Assembly (NCBI GenBank): GCA_023953905.1
Contig: JAMLJA010000028.1
Span: forward strand, 1-42,649
Direction: 5' to 3'
DNA: 42,649 nt
From: Rhizobiaceae bacterium
Lineage (GTDB): Bacteria > Pseudomonadota > Alphaproteobacteria > Rhizobiales > Rhizobiaceae
Shown here piece by piece: positions 23,966 to 30,854 of the stretch. Position numbers and translations under genes: made by a program. The number at the start of each line of letters is the position of its first letter. Position 1 is the stretch's first letter. The notes beneath the pieces were generated by a model, which was not told where the DNA came from, searched no databases, and saw only the letters and a list, made by a program, of their open reading frames with translations.

Positions 23966-25051
23966 CTAGTTCGTGGGTCGTTCATCCGGCACGCTGCAAC
24001 CGTATCGCTTCGCTGCATTCTTGAGCGAAGCCCAGGTCGTTCTGTCGATCGGAATTCCATTCTTTGCGCGCCGCTCCGCCTCGGCTTTCTCCACGTCGCC
24101 CGGCGCCATGACCTTCTGACCCGCATGTGCGGGCTGCGCCCTCAAATCGGTGAGAAATGCGCCGACACGGCTGTCAAAGGCGGCAAGTGCTTGGAACACG
24201 GAAGGATTGAGGATCAGGAAGAAGTGTCCAATCGGTATTGGCACGCTGTAATCGTCACCGGCGAGAGGCGGAATGGTGAACCCATGGCCCATTCCGGTAA
24301 AGGCCGAGCACAATATGTCGATCATCGCGGCAATGCCCGCACCCTTGTAGCCGAAGGTTGCGCCGCCGACGGGCACCAAGGCAGTCGCCAGATTGGGGTC
24401 GGTGGTCATGACGCCTTCGTTGGTCATGGCGACTTCTGGCGGAAGCGGCGTACCCGTCGCGCGCCGCAGGAAGATGCGGTTATAGGGGATGGCACTGGTC
24501 GCCATGTCGAGCAGCATCGGCTCTTCGCCCGGGGCGGGCACGGCGAAGCTGAGCGGATTTGTCCCGTAAAATGGCTTCTTGCCTCCAAACGGGACCACCG
24601 CGGCATCGGCATGCGTCATGCCTATCGCCGCAAACCCGGCACGTGCCGCCTTCAACGTGTAGACGCCCGTGGCACCATGATGCGTCGAATTGCCGACGCT
24701 TAGGGCCGCGATGCCGCTTTCCCGTGCCAGCGCGATGCCTTCATCGATCGCGCGCAGGCTGGCGCGATGGCCGAACCCGTTGTCCGCATCAACATGGCCG
24801 ACTGCTGCTGCCTTTTTCTCGAAGGTCGGATTTGGGCGCTTGTTGATGCGCCCGCCTTCGACCATCTGCAGGTACCATGGCACAAGGCGAACGCCATGCG
24901 TGTCGACGCCGCGCGAGGAAGCGTCAACGACCACCTGTGCGACAGATGCTGCACTTACCTCATCGACGCCGGCAGCCTGCAACAGTTCGCCCACGTAGCT
25001 CGAAAGCTCGCTTGCAGAACACAAAAAGCCGTCGATCGGTTCGATCGCCAT
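23966..25051 (-). CDS. Ldh-family (malate/L-lactate/ureidoglycolate dehydrogenase-type) oxidoreductase
   Basis: The 361-residue enzyme belongs to the second, non-Rossmann malate/lactate dehydrogenase family (Ldh_2; YlbC, YiaK, AllD, ComC). Hallmarks are SRGVDTHGVRLVPWYLQMVE (about 51-70), NSTHHGATGVY with the catalytic histidine, GTNPLSFAVPAP in the nucleotide-binding region and GYKGAGIAAMIDILCSAF. Members reduce 2-keto acids such as 2,3-diketogulonate, or oxidise the matching hydroxy acids, with NAD(P)H. It fits reduction or oxidation of a sugar-derived keto acid here. It lies 39 bp behind the E2-like gene and 23 bp before the degenerate SDR gene in one leftward operon. Confidence 0.9.
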   Translation of the reverse strand: MAIEPIDGFLCSASELSSYVGELLQAAGVDEVSAASVAQVVVDASSRGVDTHGVRLVPWYLQMVEGGRINKRPNPTFEKKAAAVGHVDADNGFGHRASLRAIDEGIALARESGIAALSVGNSTHHGATGVYTLKAARAGFAAIGMTHADAAVVPFGGKKPFYGTNPLSFAVPAPGEEPMLLDMATSAIPYNRIFLRRATGTPLPPEVAMTNEGVMTTDPNLATALVPVGGATFGYKGAGIAAMIDILCSAFTGMGHGFTIPPLAGDDYSVPIPIGHFFLILNPSVFQALAAFDSRVGAFLTDLRAQPAHAGQKVMAPGDVEKAEAERRAKNGIPIDRTTWASLKNAAKRYGCSVPDERPTN

Positions 25052-25090
25052 GAAAACTCCTCCCGTACCAAATAATCGTGCCTCTGGGGT

Positions 25091-25816
25091 CTAGACTAGA
25101 AGCCGGAAGGGCGACTCAACAAGCTCCATGAATGCCAGCACGAAATCTTCCGCGGCGCTTTCGTGGATATGATCTGGATCAAAGCTCAAGAGGCAATCAG
25201 CGCCTCCGTCCCGATCCGCTGCGCCAACCACGAGGCGGGCTGCTATGCCGTCCACGAGACGCGCCGCGACAGGACGAATTCCGGGATTTCCCAGGAATGA
25301 AACCGCAAGACCAGCGGAGCCTTCCTCATCCGGATTGGCTCGAAGTGCTGCGATGGCGCTTACCGACTTGGTTCGCAACTCGCCGAGAAACTGACGGTCG
25401 TCAGGGGCCGCCAGCAGCAGAATGCCGCCATTGCCAGACGTCAGCACCGAAATGTCCAGCGCCAGTGCCGCCGCCTTAAGGCAGATGTCCTCGATCGCCA
25501 CACCTTCGCGGACGTCGCCAATCTGGCTCAGAAGCGCCAAGGCAGCTGCGAAATCGATCCGCGCTGCGATCGCCGAATGCGGTGTGGCATAACGTTTTTC
25601 AGGTGCTGCGGTGCTTGAAGGAGCAGCCTCTGGCGCGGCTGGCGCTTCGGGTTGTGGCGCTGTGTAGTTCTCAAGGTCGTTCCCCGTGATCCGCCCGTTC
25701 GGACCGGTTCCGGCAATCGCCGAAAGGGGCACATTGCGTTCTCTGGCAAGACGACGTGCATAGGGCGTTGCACGGATGCGCGCCGGTGCGGGTTCGATTG
25801 TTGCGGCGAGGCTCAT
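25091..25816 (-). CDS. E2-like subunit: E3/E1-binding domain plus degenerate, shortened acyltransferase domain
   Basis: A 241-residue relative of dihydrolipoamide acyltransferases. Residues 14-51 form a peripheral subunit-binding domain (RATPYARRLARERNVPLSAI, GTGPNGRITGNDLENY). After an Ala/Pro linker (52-75) comes a catalytic-type domain of about 160 residues instead of about 230. The usual DHRxxDG active-site motif is replaced by DPDHIHES at 213-220, so the catalytic His and Asp are gone. No lipoyl domain is present; one is fused to the E1 protein encoded 11 bp upstream. The start has TAGGAGG upstream. It probably tethers E1 and E3 without transferring acyl groups in the usual way, or transfers by a changed mechanism; both are inference. 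Confidence 0.8.
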   Translation of the reverse strand: MSLAATIEPAPARIRATPYARRLARERNVPLSAIAGTGPNGRITGNDLENYTAPQPEAPAAPEAAPSSTAAPEKRYATPHSAIAARIDFAAALALLSQIGDVREGVAIEDICLKAAALALDISVLTSGNGGILLLAAPDDRQFLGELRTKSVSAIAALRANPDEEGSAGLAVSFLGNPGIRPVAARLVDGIAARLVVGAADRDGGADCLLSFDPDHIHESAAEDFVLAFMELVESPFRLLV

Positions 25817-25827
25817 GGCATCGCCTC

Positions 25828-28257
25828 CTAGTTGATCCCGCCGATACGACCACCCATCGGAACGACTGTTCCGACAGGGTGCTCGATCGCAAGCTTGCCC
25901 GCAATCGGCGCCTCGATCTCGACCACGGCCTTGTCGGTCTCGATTTCAGCGACAAGCTCGCCTGCCTTGACGTCGTCTCCCTCCGCCTTGGCCCAGCGAA
26001 TGATCGTGCCTTCGCTCACAGTGAGATCGCCGAACGGCATGGTGATCGGCTCGCCGCCCCGCGAGGGCGATGCTTCCGCAGGCTTCGCATCGGCTGAACC
26101 CGCGGGCATGTTGGTGTTGGCGGCGGTCGCCGGTTGAGGTGATGCTTCCGGGGCAACTGAGGGCTGCCCGGCGCTCAAGCCCGGATAACGCCAGTGCCAC
26201 GGAACCGGCGCCTTGCCGGACATCACGCCCTGCGCGGCTTCGATGATCTTTTCGGTGCTCACCAACATCATTCGTTCGAGCGAAGGCGCAAGGGGATGCG
26301 ACACAGGCTCCGTGTGCAGCCGTGCAACCGGCGCGTCCAGCTCGTCGAAGGCGATCTCGTTCATCGCCTGGCCGAGTTCCGCGCCCACGCCGCACATCGC
26401 CCAGCCTTCGTCCACGATCAGCAGGCGGTGGGTCTTTGCCACGCTTTCCGCCACGGTTTTGACGTCCAAAGGCACGATCGTCCTCAGATCGATCACCTCG
26501 CAGTCGATCCCTTGGGCGGCCAGCGCTTCCGCGGCCTCAAGGCTTCGGTGCATCAACTGACCCGCCGAGACGATCGTCAGATCCTTCCCGCTCCGCGCAA
26601 TCCTTGCGACGCCGAACGGGACCAGATGATCGCCGTCGGGGACCTCGCCCTTGGTGGCGAAAAGGGCCTTCATCTCCAACATCATGACCGGATCGGAGGC
26701 ACGCAATGCGGTCTTCATGAGACCCTTGGCGTCGGCTGGCGTGGATGGCACGCATACGATCAGTCCTGGCACATGCGCCCACACCGGATGATAGGCGCCG
26801 GAATGGTGCGGTCCAGCCGAACGGACCGCGCCAGCACCGACCCTCACAACCATGGGCGCATTCATCTGGTTGTTGGACATGTAGCGCAATTTTGCCGCCT
26901 GCAGGACGATCTGCCCCGCCGCTTCGAACATGAAATCGGCAAACATCAGGTCTGCGATCGTGCGGGCACCCGTCGCGGAGGCACCGACCGCTGCACCCGT
27001 AAACCCCTGCTCGGAAATCGGCGTATCGACCATGCGCTCCGCGCCGAATTCCTGCCACAGGTTTTTTGTGTGCGCGAAGGTCCCGCCACGTTCGCCTGTG
27101 CCTTCACCGAAATAGAGGATCGCCTCGTTGCGGCGCATTTCTTCCGCGATGCCGTCGCGCACGGCGTCGAGCCAACCGGTCACCTTGCCGCCGCTTGCAG
27201 GCTTCGCATTCAGTGCATCCGGCGGGTTGATCGGCTCGGCAAAGACATGATGAAATGCCGTCGATGAGTCCGGTTCCGGCGAGTTGCGCGCAAATTCGAG
27301 CGCTTCCTGAACGAGCTTGTCGATACGCTCGTCGACAGCATCGAGTTCTCCGGCAGCCGCCGCCTCGAAATCCTCCAGCAGCTTCTTGCGAAAATTGACG
27401 ATCGGGTCCCGTTCTACCCATTCGTCCACTTCCGCCTGCGTGCGATAGGCGCCCGTGACTGGATCGCCCTCATGGTGACCGACCGTGCGATAGGTCTTGG
27501 CCTCGATCAGGGTCGGGCCATCGCCGCGCCGCGCCCGGTCGACGGCTTCTCCCATGACCTCGTACATCGCGAGCACATCATTACCGTCGACGGCAATGCC
27601 GGGGATGCCATAGGCTGCCGCGCGCGATGCGATTTCCGGATTGAGGGTGGCTGACTTCAAGGGTGTCGCCGTCGCATAGAGATTGTTCTCGCAGACGAGC
27701 ACCGCAGGTGCCTTTTGAATGCCTGCGAAGTTCAGCGATTCGTGGAAGCCCGCATGGTTCGTCGCGCCGTCGCCGAAAAAGGCAACGCCGATATCGTCGC
27801 GCCCTTGCGCCCTTGCGCTGATTCCAACCCCGACCGCATGGCTGATGCCGGCGGCCACGATGCCGTTGGTGCCGAACAAGCCGACGGAGCGATCATAGAG
27901 GTGCATGGTGCCGCCCCGGCCGCCGCAGCAACCGTCGCGCTTGCCGAAGAGTTCCGCCATGAGGATGTTGGGGTCCATGCCCTTTGCCAGGGCATGGCCG
28001 TGGCCGCGATGCGTCGATGTCACCCAGTCGGTGGGCCGCAGATGTGCGCAGGCGCCGACCGCGGTTGCCTCTTCGCCGATATAGAGATGCAGGAAACCCG
28101 GCGTCTCTCCCTTTCGGCAGGCGATCTGGGCAACGCTTTCGAAGCGCCGCAGCAACTGCATCTGTTCGTAGAGACGCAGCAAAAGAGGAATGTCTAGATT
28201 GTGCCCGGCGCGAGCGGACTCTCTGCCTGCGGGGGCATTTCTTGCTGGACGGGCCAT
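25828..28257 (-). CDS. 2-Oxoacid dehydrogenase E1 alpha - E1 beta - lipoyl domain fusion
   Basis: An 809-residue three-part protein. Part 1 (about 20-335) is E1 alpha, with HRGHGHALAKGMDPNILMAE, FGTNGIVAAGISHAVGVG and the thiamine-diphosphate motif GDG (162-164) to NN (191-192). Part 2 (about 357-690) is E1 beta, with FGEGTGERGGTFAHTKNLW, PISEQGFTGAAVG (catalytic Glu) and a C-terminal transketolase-type domain. A Pro/Ala-rich linker leads to a lipoyl domain (about 733-809) with the modifiable Lys776 in ETDKAVVE. Normally these are separate chains and the lipoyl domain belongs to E2. It should decarboxylate a 2-keto acid and pass the acyl group to its own lipoyl arm. Closest in type to pyruvate, acetoin or branched-chain E1; the substrate is unknown. 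First gene of the leftward operon. Confidence 0.92.
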   Translation of the reverse strand: MARPARNAPAGRESARAGHNLDIPLLLRLYEQMQLLRRFESVAQIACRKGETPGFLHLYIGEEATAVGACAHLRPTDWVTSTHRGHGHALAKGMDPNILMAELFGKRDGCCGGRGGTMHLYDRSVGLFGTNGIVAAGISHAVGVGISARAQGRDDIGVAFFGDGATNHAGFHESLNFAGIQKAPAVLVCENNLYATATPLKSATLNPEIASRAAAYGIPGIAVDGNDVLAMYEVMGEAVDRARRGDGPTLIEAKTYRTVGHHEGDPVTGAYRTQAEVDEWVERDPIVNFRKKLLEDFEAAAAGELDAVDERIDKLVQEALEFARNSPEPDSSTAFHHVFAEPINPPDALNAKPASGGKVTGWLDAVRDGIAEEMRRNEAILYFGEGTGERGGTFAHTKNLWQEFGAERMVDTPISEQGFTGAAVGASATGARTIADLMFADFMFEAAGQIVLQAAKLRYMSNNQMNAPMVVRVGAGAVRSAGPHHSGAYHPVWAHVPGLIVCVPSTPADAKGLMKTALRASDPVMMLEMKALFATKGEVPDGDHLVPFGVARIARSGKDLTIVSAGQLMHRSLEAAEALAAQGIDCEVIDLRTIVPLDVKTVAESVAKTHRLLIVDEGWAMCGVGAELGQAMNEIAFDELDAPVARLHTEPVSHPLAPSLERMMLVSTEKIIEAAQGVMSGKAPVPWHWRYPGLSAGQPSVAPEASPQPATAANTNMPAGSADAKPAEASPSRGGEPITMPFGDLTVSEGTIIRWAKAEGDDVKAGELVAEIETDKAVVEIEAPIAGKLAIEHPVGTVVPMGGRIGGIN

Positions 28258-28305
28258 TTCCTCACCTTTTCCGCAACGTACCCTCTGGTGGATCGTTGCT
28301 TAATG

Positions 28306-28343
28306 TTATAATAGCATTATAGCTAAGTCGATGTCGGACGCAA
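28306..28343 (-). promoter_or_regulatory. Probable promoter of the E1-fusion operon
   Basis: On the minus strand TTGCGT (28343-28338) and a perfect TATAAT (28321-28316) are 16 bp apart; the start codon is at 28257. The -10 lies inside an inverted repeat TATAAT-AGC-ATTATA (28307-28321). TTATAATAGCAT (28306-28317) recurs as a direct repeat at 28463-28474. Confidence 0.5.
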
Positions 28344-28409
28344 TTGGAATGAGCCACTTGGCTGAGCGAAATGAATGCAGCGCGGGGAGGGGAATTTCGT
28401 CAAATTCGT

Positions 28410-28438
28410 TTGCGTCAACCATGTGGTATCGGTACCAT
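28410..28438 (+). promoter_or_regulatory. Operator and promoter-like element upstream of the second ABC importer
   Basis: TTGCGT (28410-28415) and TACCAT (28433-28438) are 17 bp apart, and the palindrome TGGTATCGGTACCA (28424-28437) begins 8 nt after the -35. This is the same geometry as at 14048 and 15189, which ties the importer genes at 28608-30848 to the same regulator. The gap of 350 bp between the E1 gene and the importer holds no gene. Confidence 0.6.
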
Positions 28439-28441
28439 CAA

Positions 28442-28469
28442 TTGCGCGAATGCAGAATAAATTTATAAT
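28442..28469 (+). promoter_or_regulatory. Alternative promoter for the second ABC importer
   Basis: TTGCGC (28442-28447) with 16 bp spacing to a perfect TATAAT (28464-28469), just downstream of the operator palindrome. Either this or the element at 28410-28438 could drive the binding-protein gene. Confidence 0.35.
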
Positions 28470-28607
28470 AGCATAACGTCTTAAAGTGGGAGGAAGCGCT
28501 TTATCGCGTTCGCAGGAAAATGGCGTCTGACCGGCGGCGGAATTTGATAGTAACCCCCAGTTCGGGAATGGACGCCGCAAAATGTCATCCATCGGGAGGA
28601 GAGCAAG

Positions 28608-29423
28608 ATGAGAGTAATTTCGAAACTTGGGTCGTTGGGCGCTATGCTCGGCGCACTCGTTCTTTGCGCGGCGGCTTCGTTTGTTGCGCCAGCCTCGGCG
28701 CAGACGGTCGACGAGATCATCTCGCGCGGCAAACTGATCGTCGCAATCGATACCACCACACCGCCCTACGGCTTTCTCGACAAGGATCTGAAGCCGACTG
28801 GCTTTGACATCGAGGTTGCGCAAAAGATGGGCGAGGCGCTCGGCGTTCCCGTCGAGTTCGTGACCGTCACGTCACCCGGTCGTATCCCATCGCTGCTGAC
28901 GAAGCAGGTCGACGCGGTCATCTCGATCTTCTCCATCACGCCGCAGCGCGCCATCCAGATCGACTATTCGATACCTTACGCCGGCCAGTCGGCAGTGGTC
29001 ATCGCCCCCAAGAGTGCCCAGATCAAGGGCCCGGAAGATCTCGTCGGCAAGAAGGTCGGCCTGACCCGTGGCACCGGTGAGGACGGCCTGCTCACTGCCG
29101 CCGCTGAAAAGCACCCCGGCATCGAGATCCTGCGGTTCGACGACTACTCGTCATTGCTGCAGGCGATGGTATCCGGCCAGATCGACGCCATGGGCGGCGG
29201 CGACTACGGCGAAATCTATCTCAAGAAGGCGCAGAACGGCGACGACTTCGAGCAGAAGTACATTCTCAAGACGTTCTACTTCGGCATCGGCGTGGCCAAG
29301 GACAATCACAATCTCAGGCAGTGGATCAACACCTGGCTCTTCACGCTGAAGGGTGACGGCACGCTTGAGGATCTGTCGATGAAATACCGCAACCAGCCGC
29401 TTCCAGTCTTGCCGGTATTCTGA
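28608..29423 (+). CDS. Amino-acid-type ABC transporter substrate-binding protein
   Basis: The 271-residue product has a signal peptide (about 1-31, ending ASAQ) and a type-2 periplasmic binding domain of the polar-amino-acid family (PBPb, SBP_bac_3): IISRGKLIVAIDTTTPPYGF, LKPTGFDIEVAQKMGEALGV, LTKQVDAVISIFSITPQRAI and GPEDLVGKKVGLTRGTGEDG. The arginine that commonly binds the ligand alpha-carboxylate is present within the SITPQRAI segment region. Such proteins also carry organic acids and opines, so a sugar-acid or amino-acid ligand is possible. ATG 28608 has GGAGGAG upstream. It is followed by two permease genes after a 73-bp gap holding a strong hairpin. Confidence 0.9.
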   Translation: MRVISKLGSLGAMLGALVLCAAASFVAPASAQTVDEIISRGKLIVAIDTTTPPYGFLDKDLKPTGFDIEVAQKMGEALGVPVEFVTVTSPGRIPSLLTKQVDAVISIFSITPQRAIQIDYSIPYAGQSAVVIAPKSAQIKGPEDLVGKKVGLTRGTGEDGLLTAAAEKHPGIEILRFDDYSSLLQAMVSGQIDAMGGGDYGEIYLKKAQNGDDFEQKYILKTFYFGIGVAKDNHNLRQWINTWLFTLKGDGTLEDLSMKYRNQPLPVLPVF

Positions 29424-29444
29424 TTCAATCCTGGACGAAATAAG

Positions 29445-29473
29445 CCGGGGCCGTCATTCGGCCCCGGTATTTT
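29445..29473 (+). terminator. Hairpin with short U tract between binding-protein and permease genes
   Basis: CCGGGGCC (29445-29452) and GGCCCCGG (29460-29467) form a perfect 8-bp stem with a 7-nt loop, followed by TATTTT. It looks like an intrinsic terminator. As the permease genes follow at once, it probably allows partial read-through and a high ratio of binding protein to permease. Confidence 0.65.
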
Positions 29474-29496
29474 CACAGTGATGTGGCGGGAGGCAC

Positions 29497-30162
29497 ATGA
29501 CGACCGTTCTTCAATTCGGCCCTGTTCTGGTGCATCTCGACAGGCTCCTCTGGGGCCTGATGAAGACCTTGGAATATGCGTTCCTGTCCGTTGCCTTCGG
29601 CACCATGATCGGCATTCTTGGCGCCGTTGGTCGTGGTTTTGGTCCGCGCTGGCTGTCGGTCATCATCGCTGCCTATGTCGAGCTGATCCGAAACACGCCG
29701 CTGCTCATCCAGCTCTATATTGTCTATTTCTCGTTGCCGCTGATCGGGATGAAATTCACGCCGGGCACATCGGCGGTCATCGCACTGTCGATCCATCTTG
29801 GCGCCTATGCCACCGAGATCATTCGCGCGGGCGTGGAATCGATCCCCGTCGGACAGATCGAGGCGGCGAAATCGCTGGGGCTCAGCCCCTATCGCATCGT
29901 CCGCCACATTGTCCTCGTGCCGGCCGTGCGCGCCGTCTACCCGTCTCTCTCGGCACAGTTCATCCTGCAACTCATGGGAACGTCGATCGTCGGCGCGATC
30001 GCTGCTGAAGAACTGACGGCCGTCGCCAACAATCTCGTCATGCAGACCTTTCGCAGCTTTGAGGTCTTCATCGTCGTTGCTGTGATCTATTTCGTCGTCG
30101 TCCAGGCAGCGAGCCTTCTGCTGGCCGGCCTTGGCCGCCTGATGTTCAGGTGGAAGCAATGA
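29497..30162 (+). CDS. Amino-acid-type ABC transporter permease (HisMQ family), first
   Basis: A 221-residue membrane protein with about five helices. It has the HisM/HisQ/GltJK-type signature: VELIRNTPLLIQLYIVYFSL (about 62-81), AYATEIIRAGVESIPVGQIE and the EAA loop EAAKSLGLSPYRIVRHIVLV that docks the ATPase. It pairs with the next permease to form the channel. The start lies behind GGCGGGAGGC, and its stop overlaps the next start by 4 bp (ATGA). No ATPase gene follows. Confidence 0.92.
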   Translation: MTTVLQFGPVLVHLDRLLWGLMKTLEYAFLSVAFGTMIGILGAVGRGFGPRWLSVIIAAYVELIRNTPLLIQLYIVYFSLPLIGMKFTPGTSAVIALSIHLGAYATEIIRAGVESIPVGQIEAAKSLGLSPYRIVRHIVLVPAVRAVYPSLSAQFILQLMGTSIVGAIAAEELTAVANNLVMQTFRSFEVFIVVAVIYFVVVQAASLLLAGLGRLMFRWKQ

Positions 30163-30848
30163 GCCTTCGCGACTTCGGATTCAACGAGTTCTGGTTCATT
30201 CTGATGGCCGCGCAGTGGACCATTCTGCTGGCGCTCATTGCCTTTGTTGGCGGTGGTGCGGTAGGAATGGTGATTGCCGCCCTGCGCGTCGCGCCTGCGC
30301 GCCCGCTTCGCTGGGTCGCCACGGCATACATCCAGTTCTTCATGGGCACCCCGCTGCTGATTCAGCTCTTCATGGCCTATTACGGCGCATCGCTTGTCGG
30401 CTATCGGCCTGATGCGTGGGCCGCCGCCGCGCTCACCTTCGTGTTGAATGGCGGCGCGTTTTTCGGCGAGATATTCCGCGGTGCGATCGAGTCCATTCCC
30501 AAAGGTCAATGGGAAGCGGCGACATCGCTTGGCTTCCGCTTCGTGCGTACCTTGCGGCTCGTGATCGTGCCCCAGGCGGTCAGGCTTATGTTGCCGCCGA
30601 CAGTGGGTTTCATGGTTCAGATCGTGAAGTCAACGTCGGTTGCGTCGCTGATCGGCCTGACCGAAGTCGCCCGCGCGGCTGTCCAGGTCAACACGGTCAC
30701 GTTCGAGCCGGTCTGGGTGTTCGGGACGGCGTCGTTGATCTACTTCGCGCTGTGCTGGCCGCTGTCGCTCTATGCCAGCCACCTTGAGAAGAAGTTTGCC
30801 ACCGGCATGGTTCGCAAGGTGGAGAAGCCGCTGGTGATGTCCGTCTGA
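30159..30848 (+). CDS. Amino-acid-type ABC transporter permease (HisMQ family), second
   Basis: From ATG 30159 (overlapping the first permease stop) the product has 229 residues. Family landmarks are YIQFFMGTPLLIQLFMAYYG, FFGEIFRGAIESIPKGQWEA and the EAA loop EAATSLGFRFVRTLRLVIVP; the C-terminal half reads VGFMVQIVKSTSVASLIGLT, typical of these permeases. It ends 6 bp from the convergent LacI-family gene. The ATPase normally encoded with such permeases is missing here; a shared ATPase from elsewhere in the genome would be needed. Confidence 0.92.
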   Translation: MSLRDFGFNEFWFILMAAQWTILLALIAFVGGGAVGMVIAALRVAPARPLRWVATAYIQFFMGTPLLIQLFMAYYGASLVGYRPDAWAAAALTFVLNGGAFFGEIFRGAIESIPKGQWEAATSLGFRFVRTLRLVIVPQAVRLMLPPTVGFMVQIVKSTSVASLIGLTEVARAAVQVNTVTFEPVWVFGTASLIYFALCWPLSLYASHLEKKFATGMVRKVEKPLVMSV

Positions 30849-30854
30849 GGGGGC

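Noticed and set aside
26194..27267. 357-codon plus-strand frame opposite the E1 fusion
   Set aside because: Composition is rich in Arg, His and Gln with no recognisable domain; the minus strand has unambiguous E1 motifs.
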